DNA of 64,000 nucleotides from Terriglobia bacterium. GTDB lineage: Bacteria; Acidobacteriota; Terriglobia; Terriglobales; Acidobacteriaceae. Below, piece after piece: positions 47,254-54,980 of the stretch (its first letter is position 1; each line of letters starts with the position of its first letter). A model generated the notes under the pieces. That model had not been told where the DNA came from. It did not search any database and worked only from the letters and a program-made list of their open reading frames with translations. The translations under genes and the position numbers were made by a program. The stretch is taken from the NCBI GenBank assembly GCA_020073385.1, contig JAIQFH010000006.1, forward strand, positions 231,950 to 295,949, in the 5' to 3' direction.

Positions 47254-47360
47254 GGTGAGCGGTTAGCGATGAGCGATAGGCAAAACCATCCGTCCTGATT
47301 ACTCATAGCTCATTACTCATAGCTCACCGCTCATAGCTCACAGCTCACCGCTCACCGCTC
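47254..47360. repeat. Heptamer repeat, two inverted arms (NNTGAGC / NNGCTCA), largest copy
   Basis: The left arm has GGTGAGC, GGTTAGC, GATGAGC and GATAGGC (47254-47281). The right arm has nine units from 47299 to 47360: TTACTCA, TAGCTCA, TTACTCA, TAGCTCA, CCGCTCA, TAGCTCA, CAGCTCA, CCGCTCA and CCGCTC. It fills the space between the pil terminator and the aminopeptidase start. Confidence 0.85.
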
Positions 47361-47379
47361 TCCTGCTACACTCACCGCA

Positions 47380-48468
47380 ATGGACTTCCGCCTACGACAG
47401 AAGAACCTTCGGGACCATCTGGCTACCACTCGCTTTGATGGGTTGCTGGTCAGCCATCTTCCTAACATTCGATATCTTTGCGGTTTTACGGGCAGCGCGG
47501 GACTGCTGCTGGTCGAACAGGGCGGCAGTGTGTTCTTTACGGATGTACGCTATGACATTCAGGCGCACCAGGAAGTGAAAGGCGCCAAAGTCGTGATCGC
47601 GCGCAAGGCTCCGCTGGCGGCGCTTGGGGACTTCCTGGCCAAGCGGCGCAAACGGCCTCACGGACTGACGATCGGACTTGAGTCCGAACATTTCACCATC
47701 GCCGACAGAAAGCGCCTCAGCCAGTTAGTTCCCCTGCGAGTCCGCCTGAAAGGCGCGCCCCCCATCGTGGAACGCTTTCGCATGGTCAAGGACGCGCGGG
47801 AAATCGCTCTGATCAAGGATGCGGTCGCGCTGGGAGCGAAGATATTCGATCGCGGGCTCGAAGTCTTGCGCTCGGGAGTGAAAGAGGTTGAGGTGGCCGC
47901 CGAAATGGAGCTGGCCGCGCGCCGTGGAGGGGCCGAAGAGATGTCGTTTCCCACGATCATCGCTTCCGGATCCCGGTCCGCTCTGCCTCACGGCCGTGCT
48001 TCCACCCAGTCGATCCCCTCGGGGGCATTCGTGGTCTGCGACTTCGGTGTTATACTTTCAGGTTATTGTTCGGATCAGACCCGCACTGTATGGGTCGGAT
48101 CAGTGCCGCAGGACGCACGCCGGTCGTATGAAGCTGTGCGCGAGGCACAACAGGCAGCCATCGAAGCAGTGCGGCCTGGGATTGCGGTTGGCGAAGTGGA
48201 CGCGGCAGCCCGCAAGGTCTTGAAGAAAGCCGGGTTAGGCCGTTACTTCACCCATTCCACCGGGCACGGCGTTGGGCTCGAGATCCACGAGAGTCCGAGG
48301 GTAGCCGCAGGGCAAAGCGAAGTCCTGATGCCGGGGATGGTCATCACGATCGAGCCGGGAGTATACTTCCCCGGCAAATGGGGCGTGAGGATCGAGGATA
48401 TGGTAGCGGTCAGTGCCGGAGGTTGTGAGGTATTGACTCCGACGAGTAAAGATTTATTGGCGGTCTAG
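47380..48468 (+). CDS. M24 family Xaa-Pro aminopeptidase
   Basis: This 362-residue protein has an N-terminal creatinase-like domain (1-130) and the pita-bread catalytic domain (about 135-360). All five metal ligands are in place: D221 and D232 (CDFGVILSGYCSDQTR), H296 (HSTGHGVGLEIHESP), E325 (TIEPGVY) and E339 (VRIEDM). It removes N-terminal residues before proline, with two Mn or Co ions, in the cytoplasm. Length fits PepQ/YpdF-type enzymes. The gene starts 20 bases behind the heptamer tract, without a clear ribosome binding site, and is followed by accB; the PepQ-efp-accB order is common in bacteria, though no efp is seen here. Confidence 0.92.
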   Translation: MDFRLRQKNLRDHLATTRFDGLLVSHLPNIRYLCGFTGSAGLLLVEQGGSVFFTDVRYDIQAHQEVKGAKVVIARKAPLAALGDFLAKRRKRPHGLTIGLESEHFTIADRKRLSQLVPLRVRLKGAPPIVERFRMVKDAREIALIKDAVALGAKIFDRGLEVLRSGVKEVEVAAEMELAARRGGAEEMSFPTIIASGSRSALPHGRASTQSIPSGAFVVCDFGVILSGYCSDQTRTVWVGSVPQDARRSYEAVREAQQAAIEAVRPGIAVGEVDAAARKVLKKAGLGRYFTHSTGHGVGLEIHESPRVAAGQSEVLMPGMVITIEPGVYFPGKWGVRIEDMVAVSAGGCEVLTPTSKDLLAV

Positions 48469-48577
48469 TCTTCTTAGTGAGTTCATGGAACATCAGCCGG
48501 GCACGATCCACGCCCGGCTTGTTTGCGCGCCCGTCCGGCGCGAGTCGGGGACAGGCGAACGGTCCCACCGTAAACGA

Positions 48578-49081
48578 ATGAATCAAAAAGAGCTGAAAGA
48601 ACTCATCGAGTTCCTCATCGAGAAGGATATTGCCGAGTTCGAGTTGGAACGCGGCGATGTCAAAGTGAAGATCAAGCGCGCCGGCGAGCATGCGGTGGTG
48701 CACTCGCATGGAGAGCCGCGCTTCTATGCGGTGCCTCCGGCGCCAGTCGCGGCGGTCGATCTTGCGGCAGTCCCGGTGGCGGGAACCGTAGCTGCGTCCG
48801 CGCCAGCGACCCCGGCTCCGCCTGCTGTCGAAGAAGGGCTGCACACGGTCAAGTCGCCCATCGTGGGGACGTTCTATGAGGCGCCCTCGCCGGGAGCTCC
48901 GCCGTTCGTCAAGGCGGGAGACTCAGTGGAAGTTGGTCAGGTGCTATGTATCGTCGAAGCGATGAAACTGCTGAACGAGATTGAGTCCGACGTCGCCGGG
49001 GAGATCATCAAGAAGCTGGCGACCAACGGCCAGCCCATCGAATATGGCCAGGAATTGTTTGTGATCCGACCGAAGAAGTGA
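48578..49081 (+). CDS. accB: Biotin carboxyl carrier protein of acetyl-CoA carboxylase
   Basis: This 167-residue protein starts MNQKELKELIEFLIEKDI as usual for AccB, has a Pro/Ala hinge (55-85) and a biotinyl domain with the modified lysine K130 in VEAMKLLNEIES. It carries biotin between the carboxylase (AccC) and the transferase in fatty acid synthesis. The start at 48578 fits the family; a start at 48485 would add an unlikely tail. No strong ribosome binding site precedes it. accB and accC are normally adjacent and co-transcribed, but here a terminator (49098) and two repeats lie in the 180-base gap. Confidence 0.95.
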   Translation: MNQKELKELIEFLIEKDIAEFELERGDVKVKIKRAGEHAVVHSHGEPRFYAVPPAPVAAVDLAAVPVAGTVAASAPATPAPPAVEEGLHTVKSPIVGTFYEAPSPGAPPFVKAGDSVEVGQVLCIVEAMKLLNEIESDVAGEIIKKLATNGQPIEYGQELFVIRPKK

Positions 49082-49097
49082 GAGTAAGGGGATTCCT

Positions 49098-49130
49098 GCG
49101 GCGCGCTGGTGGCGCGCCGCTTTGTTGTTT
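49098..49130 (+). terminator. Intrinsic terminator between accB and accC
   Basis: A 9-base stem (GCGGCGCGC with GCGCGCCGC), a TGGTG loop and a TTTGTTGTTT tail lie just behind accB. If active, accC needs its own promoter or depends on read-through. Confidence 0.8.
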
Positions 49131-49146
49131 GCACAGGAAAGTCTCT

Positions 49147-49173
49147 TGTGGGGACGGCCGCCTTCGGCCGTCC
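49147..49173. repeat. GTGGGGACGGCCG hairpin copy
   Basis: This is one of five copies of the 27-base hairpin; the stem has paired changes (GGACGGCCG/CGGCCGTCC) compared with the copy at 22732. Confidence 0.75.
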
Positions 49174-49210
49174 GCCGGGCGCAGCCCGGCTATTTGTTGG
49201 GAAGGCGAAA

Positions 49211-49256
49211 CTGAGAGCTGACGGCTGAAAGCTGAAAGCTGAAAGCTGAAAGCTAG
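49211..49256. repeat. Heptamer repeat tract (NAGCTGA type) before accC
   Basis: GAGCTGA, CGGCTGA, three AAGCTGA units and AAGCTAG follow each other without a gap. It ends 5 bases before the accC ATG, so the 5' untranslated region, and any ribosome binding site, is within it. Confidence 0.85.
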
Positions 49257-49261
49257 ACTTC

Positions 49262-50617
49262 ATGTTCAAGAAGATCCTCATTGCCAATCGCGGGGAAATT
49301 GCGCTGCGCGTGATTTGCGCGTGCAAGGAGCTGGGCATCCGCACGGTCGCCATCTATAGCGAGGCCGACCGCAATTCTTTGCCAGTTCGTTTTGCCGACG
49401 AAGCCATCTGTATTGGTCCGCCGCAACTGGCGCACAGTTATCTGAATATTCCCGGGGTGATCAGCGCAGCCGAGATCGCCAACGTTGAGGCGATTCATCC
49501 GGGATATGGTCTGCTGGCCGAGAATGCAAACTTCGCCGAAGTCTGCGAGATGAGCGGCATCAAGTTCATTGGGCCGCGGCCGGAAGTCACCCGCCTGATG
49601 GGCGAGAAGGAAAAGGCCCGGTCGGCGATGAAGAAGGCCGGCGTGCCGATTCTGCCGGGATCGGACGGGATCATCGCGAGCGATGGGGAAGCGCTGGAGT
49701 GGGCGAAGCAAGTCGGCTTCCCCGTGATCGTGAAGGCGTCGGCCGGAGGCGGCGGACGGGGCATGCGCATTGTGCGCAATGAAGAGGAATTGCCCGGTCT
49801 TTTCAAGGCGGCACAGGCGGAGGCTGCCGGAGCCTTTGGCAACGGCGATCTCTACATGGAGAAGTACGTCGAGCATCCGCGGCACATCGAGTTTCAGGTG
49901 CTGGCCGACGAGCACGGGAATGTGGTGAGCTTGGGGGAACGCGAGTGCTCGATCCAGCGGCGGCACCAGAAGCTGCTGGAAGAGTCTCCTTCGACCCAGG
50001 TGACTCCGGAGCTGCGGAAAGAGATTGGGGATGTGCTGTGCAAGTCGCTGGCCGAGATCGGATATTGGAACGCGGGAACGATCGAGTTCCTGATGGATCA
50101 GGACCGCAAACTCCACTTCATCGAGATGAACACGCGCATCCAGGTCGAACATCCGGTGACGGAAATGGTGACGGATGTCGACCTGGTCAAGAGCCAGATC
50201 ATGATTGCGGCGGGCGCGAAGATGGAGGATGTTTTGCACGGTCCGATCGTGCATCGCGGACACTCGATCGAATGCCGCATCAACGCGGAACATCCGGAGA
50301 AGTTCACGCCGTCGGCAGGGAAGATCACTGCGTTTCATCCCCCGGGAGGAACTGGCGTACGCGTGGATACGGCGGCCTATGCAGAGGGGGTGATTCCACC
50401 GTATTACGATTCGCTGATTGCGAAGCTGATTGTGCGCGCCAAAGACCGCGACGAAGCGGTTTCACGCATGGCGCGGGCGCTGGAGATGTTTATCGTGGAG
50501 GGCGTGTACACCACGATCCCGCTGCACCGGAAGATTCTGGCCGATCCGGATTTCCGGGCCGGGAACTTCGATACCGGGTTTATCGAACGGTTTTTGGCTA
50601 AAAACGGAAAAGTGTAG
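49262..50617 (+). CDS. accC: Biotin carboxylase subunit of acetyl-CoA carboxylase
   Basis: This 451-residue enzyme has the biotin carboxylase order: N-terminal domain ([20 protein letters not shown]), ATP-grasp domain with the glycine-rich [13 protein letters not shown] loop and catalytic [17 protein letters not shown] segment (here [15 protein letters not shown]), and C-terminal domain with [12 protein letters not shown]. It carboxylates the biotin of AccB with bicarbonate and ATP. Length is typical. The leader is a heptamer repeat with no standard Shine-Dalgarno sequence, and the gene is cut off from accB by a terminator, which is unusual for this pair. Confidence 0.96.
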   Translation: MFKKILIANRGEIALRVICACKELGIRTVAIYSEADRNSLPVRFADEAICIGPPQLAHSYLNIPGVISAAEIANVEAIHPGYGLLAENANFAEVCEMSGIKFIGPRPEVTRLMGEKEKARSAMKKAGVPILPGSDGIIASDGEALEWAKQVGFPVIVKASAGGGGRGMRIVRNEEELPGLFKAAQAEAAGAFGNGDLYMEKYVEHPRHIEFQVLADEHGNVVSLGERECSIQRRHQKLLEESPSTQVTPELRKEIGDVLCKSLAEIGYWNAGTIEFLMDQDRKLHFIEMNTRIQVEHPVTEMVTDVDLVKSQIMIAAGAKMEDVLHGPIVHRGHSIECRINAEHPEKFTPSAGKITAFHPPGGTGVRVDTAAYAEGVIPPYYDSLIAKLIVRAKDRDEAVSRMARALEMFIVEGVYTTIPLHRKILADPDFRAGNFDTGFIERFLAKNGKV

Positions 50618-50763
50618 GCGCGGACAACTCGTCCGCCCCGCGGAGCGAAGCGACGCGTTCGCGAGCATCGAGGGCCACGTCGTCTGACTCGATACCGACC
50701 CTCTTTATTGCGCGCTTTGCGCGCAACCCCGGACGAAGGCGTCTGGGGCTACATAAATCGCGC

Positions 50764-51375
50764 ATGATACTGCCACGCCTCTACGCCATCCTGGACGCAT
50801 CCGCTCACGCCGACGTTGATTGCCTCGTTGCATTTGGTCAGGAACTGCGTGCTGCCGGTTGCACACTGCTTCAGTACCGGAACAAATCCGGGAATGCACG
50901 GATTATGCTCGAGCAGGCGCGGGAATTGAAGAAACATCTCGGTTCCGCCGTCCGGCTGATCATGAATGATCGGGCCGATTTGTGCCTGGCTGCGGGTTTC
51001 GACGGCGTGCATGTGGGGCAGGATGACTTATCGCCCGAGGCCGTACGGGCTATCATTGGGCCGGATCGCTGGCTCGGCGTCTCGACGCACAATCCTGAGC
51101 AACTTCGAGAGGCCGATCTGACGTCAGCGAACTACCTTGCGATCGGCCCAGTGTTTGTCACAACCAGCAAAGACAAGCCCGATCCTGTTGTTGGCCTCGA
51201 AGGGGTGCGTCGGGCGCGGAGTCTAACGCGCAAGCCCCTGGTGGCTATCGGCGGGATTACACGGGCGAATGCGGCCTCGGTGATTGAGGCTGGGGCGGAT
51301 TCCGTAGCTGTGATATCCGATTTGTTACGAGAGCCTCGCAAATCAGCAGAGGAATTTTTCCGGATATTGAGGTAA
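50764..51375 (+). CDS. thiE: Thiamine-phosphate synthase
   Basis: This 203-residue TIM-barrel protein has the ThiE motifs: LLQYRNKSGNA (HMP-PP site), LIMNDRADLCLAAG with the metal-binding Asp, GVHVGQDDL, and the phosphate-binding VAIGGITRANA plus SVAVISDL. It couples the pyrimidine and thiazole halves to make thiamine phosphate. The pyrophosphate loop looks complete. It lacks thi neighbours and a clear ribosome binding site. TenI-type paralogues can look similar, but the intact motif set favours ThiE. Confidence 0.92.
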   Translation: MILPRLYAILDASAHADVDCLVAFGQELRAAGCTLLQYRNKSGNARIMLEQARELKKHLGSAVRLIMNDRADLCLAAGFDGVHVGQDDLSPEAVRAIIGPDRWLGVSTHNPEQLREADLTSANYLAIGPVFVTTSKDKPDPVVGLEGVRRARSLTRKPLVAIGGITRANAASVIEAGADSVAVISDLLREPRKSAEEFFRILR

Positions 51376-51445
51376 AGTTCTCAGGCGTGCAGATAGGCGT
51401 TCGCAAGCTGCAGGGCCCTTGGAAACGCCTGACCGCTGAAGATCT

Positions 51446-51543
51446 GTCATCCTGAGGCGGGCGCTTTTTGCCCGCCGAAGGACCTATGCAATCCCAGCAG
51501 GTTGCACAGTTCCTTCGCGGCAAAAGACGCCGCTCAGGATGAC
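51446..51543. repeat. GTCATCCTGAG MITE-like element, copy before the permease
   Basis: GTCATCCTGAG (51446-51456) and CTCAGGATGAC (51533-51543) are perfect inverted ends of a 98-base unit with an inner GGCGGGC/GCCCGCC hairpin. It lies 5' of the first amino-acid permease and runs into the heptamer tract. Confidence 0.82.
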
Positions 51544-51552
51544 GACGCTGAT

Positions 51553-51594
51553 GGACGCACGACCAACGACGAACGACTGGCGACCAACGAGCGA
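51553..51594. repeat. Heptamer repeat tract (CGACCAA type)
   Basis: GGACGCA, CGACCAA, CGACGAA, CGACTGG, CGACCAA and CGAGCGA follow in register. The permease frame runs through it and would translate it as a repetitive T-N-D-E-R-L-A-T-N-E stretch. Confidence 0.75.
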
Positions 51595-51597
51595 ATC

Positions 51598-51612
51598 AGG
51601 AGCGAGCCTCTG
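51598..51612 (+). promoter_or_regulatory. Ribosome binding site and CTG start codon of permease 1
   Basis: AGGAG (51598-51602) lies 7 bases before a CTG (51610) in the permease frame. The codons after it (S-T-P-T-T-T) resemble the start of permease 2 (M-S-T-T-A-P). No ATG or GTG is available before the first TM helix. Confidence 0.6.
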
Positions 51613-53172
51613 AGCACACCGACAACTACGCCGCCCTCCACGGGCAGCGATTGGGAAATTCATAGTCATCAGGATAAGGAGCTGGTCCAGGTACTGGGCC
51701 TGACCAGCGCCACCATGCTGGTGATGGGGTCGATGATCGGCTCCGGCATCTTCATTGTTTCGGCGGAGATCGGGCGCGAAGTAGGCTCGCCGGCCCTGCT
51801 GATCGGCGCCTGGGTCGTCACCGGGCTGATGACCATTGTGGCCGCGCTCAGCTATGGGGAACTCGCGGCGATGATGCCGCGGGCCGGCGGGCAATACGTT
51901 TACCTGCGTGAGGCGCTGGGGCCGCTCTGGGGATTCCTCTACGGCTGGACTCTGTTTCTCGTCATACAGACCGGGACGATTGCCGCCGTGGGCGTGGCTT
52001 TCGGCAAGTTTCTGGGTGTGTTTTACCCTTCGATCTCTTCCACAAACTGGATCATGCATCTATGGAAGGTTCCACCCATCCATCTCGGTCCTATGGTGCT
52101 GGGCAACATGGATGTCGGCATCAATACGCAGAATCTGATGGCGATTCTGCTGGTGATCATCCTGTCGTTCATAAACGTGCTCGGAGTGAAGACAGGGGCG
52201 GCGATTCAGAACGTATTCACCGCCGCAAAGGTCCTGGCCCTACTGGGACTCGCCGTGCTGGGTTTCGCCTTTTGCCGTAATCCGCAGGCGATCCTTGCGA
52301 ATTTCAACGGGCACTTCTGGCATAACGCGGGCCTATGGTCGCTGCATGACATTGGCGGAGGAGTATTCGTCAGCACGCTTACGGTTCTGGCGGTGGCGCA
52401 GGTCGGATCTCTTTTCTCTGCCGATGCCTGGAACAATGTGACCTTCACCGCGGGCGAGGTCAAGAATCCCAGCCGCAACCTGCCGCTCTCGCTGGCTCTT
52501 GGTACCGGCGTGGTAATCGCCCTTTATATTGCCTGCAATTTCATTTATTTGAGCGCGCTGCCGCTGGATGGATTGAAAGACGGGACGACAATTCTCGCCC
52601 GCGGGATCACGCATGCCACCGAAGACCGCGTGGCCACAGCGATCCTGACCCTGAGATTTGGAAGCACAGGCGGATTCCTCATGGCGGCGGCCATCATGAT
52701 TTCCAGTTTTGGCTGCATGAACGGGCTGATTCTCTCCGGCGCCCGGGTCTATTACGCCATGGCCAAGGATGGCCTGTTCTTCCACAAGGTCGCAAAGTTG
52801 CATCCTAGGTACAAGACGCCTGCGGTTTCGCTGATGGTGCAGATGGTCTGGACCTGCGTGCTGTGCATCTCCGGCAGCTACGGCCAGCTTCTGGACTACA
52901 TCATCTTTGCGGTGCTGGTGTTTTACATTCTGACGATTGTGGGGCTATTCGTACTCCGCCGGACGCATCCGGACGCAGTGCGGCCGTACAAGGCGGTAGG
53001 GTATCCGGTGCTGCCCATCATTTATATTGTGATGGCTTTATTTATCGATGTCGTACTATTGCGCTACAAGCCGCAGTACACGTGGCCGGGGCTGATCGTG
53101 GTGCTGCTGGGGATTCCGGTCTACTTTGCGTGGTCGCGGAGCGCCAAGAATCAGAGGAGTATATCCGCATGA
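51610..53172 (+). CDS. APC superfamily amino-acid permease 1 (CTG start)
   Basis: This 520-residue protein has 12 or so TM helices and the APC motif GSMIGSGIFIVSA in helix 1. The gene has no ATG at its head. An upstream TTG at 51502 would give 36 extra residues that come only from the repeats at 51446 and 51553, so I choose the CTG at 51610, which has AGGAG at the right distance and makes a start like that of permease 2. The stop overlaps the start of permease 2 (ATGA). It probably imports or exchanges amino acids; the substrate is unknown. The two permeases share the APC fold but are not close copies. Confidence 0.88.
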   Translation: MSTPTTTPPSTGSDWEIHSHQDKELVQVLGLTSATMLVMGSMIGSGIFIVSAEIGREVGSPALLIGAWVVTGLMTIVAALSYGELAAMMPRAGGQYVYLREALGPLWGFLYGWTLFLVIQTGTIAAVGVAFGKFLGVFYPSISSTNWIMHLWKVPPIHLGPMVLGNMDVGINTQNLMAILLVIILSFINVLGVKTGAAIQNVFTAAKVLALLGLAVLGFAFCRNPQAILANFNGHFWHNAGLWSLHDIGGGVFVSTLTVLAVAQVGSLFSADAWNNVTFTAGEVKNPSRNLPLSLALGTGVVIALYIACNFIYLSALPLDGLKDGTTILARGITHATEDRVATAILTLRFGSTGGFLMAAAIMISSFGCMNGLILSGARVYYAMAKDGLFFHKVAKLHPRYKTPAVSLMVQMVWTCVLCISGSYGQLLDYIIFAVLVFYILTIVGLFVLRRTHPDAVRPYKAVGYPVLPIIYIVMALFIDVVLLRYKPQYTWPGLIVVLLGIPVYFAWSRSAKNQRSISA

Positions 53173-54812
53173 GCACAACCGCACCAATTCAGGAGAAACC
53201 CAAACGAATGGCGAACCTTCTGGCAACCAAGCCGTTGAACCTGCTGATGGAAGAAGCTCGCGAGACAGGCGAGCACAGCCTTAAACGGACGTTAGGGGTT
53301 TTTCAGCTCACTGCCTTGGGCGTCGGCGCCATCATCGGCGCCGGCATTTTCGTCATGGTGGGGCTTGGTGCTCAATACGCCGGCCCGGGACTCACGCTCT
53401 CATTCGTGCTCTCCGGCTTGGGCTGCGCGTTTGCCGGTCTCTGTTACGCCGAGTTCGCTGCCATGATCCCGCTGGCCGGCAGTGCTTATACGTATGCCTA
53501 CGCCACGCTGGGCGAGTTGCTGGCATGGATCATCGGATGGGATCTGACCCTTGAATACGCGATGGGCGCAAGCACAGTGTCTTCAGGATGGTCGAACCAT
53601 TTCATCGAGCTGCTGAATATCTTCCACATCAAGATGCCGCTGTGGCTGGCTTACGATCACTGGACGGCGCTGAAGACGGCGGAGAACATTGTTGCGCGAC
53701 AGATCGCGCAGGCTTCCGATCCATCGCTGGTGGCGGGGTCGCAGGCCTTCCTCGACAAGGTGACTGCGATCGTTGCCGCCCAGTCGCCAGAATTGTTGCA
53801 ACGGGCGCATGCGTTGTTGGGAGCGCCCCACCTGTTCGGGATGGAGATCGGGTTCAACCTTCCCGCCTTTATTATTGCGCTGATCATTACGGCAGTTCTG
53901 GTTATCGGGATTAAAGAGAGCGCGCGATTCAACGCGACCATTGTGACGATCAAGGTTGCGGTGGTTCTGTTCGTCATCGCGCTGGGGGCGCGCTACATCA
54001 GCACAGCCAATTGGGGTTCGGACTGGCACTCGTATGCGCCGCACGGTTTCGCAGGAATTGGGGCCGGAGCTGCCTACATATTCTTCGCCTACATTGGATT
54101 CGACGCAGTGTCCACTACGGCGCAAGAGGCCAAGAATCCGCAACGCGATTTGCCCATCGGGATGATCGCTTCCCTGGCCATTTGTACGGTTCTGTATATC
54201 GCCGTTGCAGGCGTGCTCACCGGAATGGTGCACTGGCAACAGATCAACATCGAAGCGCCGGTCGCGCGCGCGTTTCTGGATCGAGGACTGACGACAGCTT
54301 CGCACATCATCACCCTGGGCGCTCTGGCAGGACTGACCAGCGTGATGCTGGTGATGCTTCTCGGCCAGACGCGTGTCCTGTACTCGATGGCCAATGATGG
54401 GCTGTTGCCGAAGAAGTTTTTCGCAGCCGTACATCCGAAATTCCGCACTCCATGGAAGAACACGATTTTAGTCGGCCTGCTGGCGGCGATCGTGGGCAGC
54501 GTGACGCCGATCGACGATATCGGCAAGATGGTGAACATCGGTACGCTGCTGGCCTTCGTGATCGTTTCGATTGCGGTCATGGTCTTGCGCCGCACGAATC
54601 CTGATCAGCCACGGCCGTTCCGCACGCCCTGGGTGCCGCTGGTCCCAATCCTCGGCGTGATTTCGAACGGCTACATGATGTACAAGCTGGGCTGGGTCAA
54701 CTGGGCTCGTTTGTTTATCTGGCTGGCGATCGGACTGGTCGTGTACTTCAGCTACGGACAGAAACACAGCCGGGTTCAGGCTATCGCTGCAGGGAAAGAG
54801 CCGGAAGCATAG
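53169..54812 (+). CDS. APC superfamily amino-acid permease 2 (cationic amino acid transporter type)
   Basis: This 547-residue protein begins MSTTAPIQEKPKRMANLLAT and has 12-14 TM helices. The CAT-like features are LTALGVGAIIGAGIFVMVGLGAQ in helix 1, AAYIFFAYIGFDAVSTTAQEAKNPQRDLP and GQTRVLYSMANDGLLPKKF. AGAGGAG precedes the ATG by 9 bases and the start overlaps the permease 1 stop by ATGA, so they are translationally coupled. A loop of about 60 residues between helices 4 and 5 (IAQASDPSLVAGSQAFLDKV) is an insertion in the periplasm. It is followed by a strong terminator at 54830. Substrates are probably amino acids such as Arg, Lys or neutral ones. Confidence 0.92.
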   Translation: MSTTAPIQEKPKRMANLLATKPLNLLMEEARETGEHSLKRTLGVFQLTALGVGAIIGAGIFVMVGLGAQYAGPGLTLSFVLSGLGCAFAGLCYAEFAAMIPLAGSAYTYAYATLGELLAWIIGWDLTLEYAMGASTVSSGWSNHFIELLNIFHIKMPLWLAYDHWTALKTAENIVARQIAQASDPSLVAGSQAFLDKVTAIVAAQSPELLQRAHALLGAPHLFGMEIGFNLPAFIIALIITAVLVIGIKESARFNATIVTIKVAVVLFVIALGARYISTANWGSDWHSYAPHGFAGIGAGAAYIFFAYIGFDAVSTTAQEAKNPQRDLPIGMIASLAICTVLYIAVAGVLTGMVHWQQINIEAPVARAFLDRGLTTASHIITLGALAGLTSVMLVMLLGQTRVLYSMANDGLLPKKFFAAVHPKFRTPWKNTILVGLLAAIVGSVTPIDDIGKMVNIGTLLAFVIVSIAVMVLRRTNPDQPRPFRTPWVPLVPILGVISNGYMMYKLGWVNWARLFIWLAIGLVVYFSYGQKHSRVQAIAAGKEPEA

Positions 54813-54829
54813 TTGGGATCGGATTCTGT

Positions 54830-54864
54830 GGCCCTCCGCACTGCGCGGAGGGCCGTTTTGCTTT
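54830..54864 (+). terminator. Intrinsic terminator of the permease operon
   Basis: A perfect 10-base stem (GGCCCTCCGC with GCGGAGGGCC), a 5-base loop and a GTTTTGCTTT tail lie just behind permease 2. Confidence 0.88.
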
Positions 54865-54867
54865 ATA

Positions 54868-54971
54868 GTCGTGGGTCGTTGGCATCATGTGGCGACAACC
54901 GCCTTCGGCTGTCCCGGCGTGGTCGAAAACCCGCCGGCTAAGGCTAATAGCCGAAGACCAACGACTCGAAC
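54868..54971. repeat. GTCGTGG heptamers and a GTGGCGACAACCG hairpin copy
   Basis: GTCGTGG and GTCGTTG (54868-54881) face GACCAACGACTC (about 54955). A copy of the 27-base hairpin (54888-54914) lies inside. The arms are short versions of the heptamer class seen at 51553. Confidence 0.55.
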
Positions 54972-54980
54972 CCTCTCGTC

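Noticed and set aside
47254..47360. CRISPR-like array suggested by regular short units
   Set aside because: Units are only 7 bases, with no constant repeat of 23-37 bases and no unique spacers; no cas gene is present.
49253..50338. A 361-codon open frame opposite accC
   Set aside because: accC is unambiguous, and the antisense translation has no family features.
51502..51609. TTG start for permease 1 at 51502
   Set aside because: The 36 added residues come entirely from a MITE-like end and a heptamer tract, and AGGAG sits before the CTG at 51610 instead.
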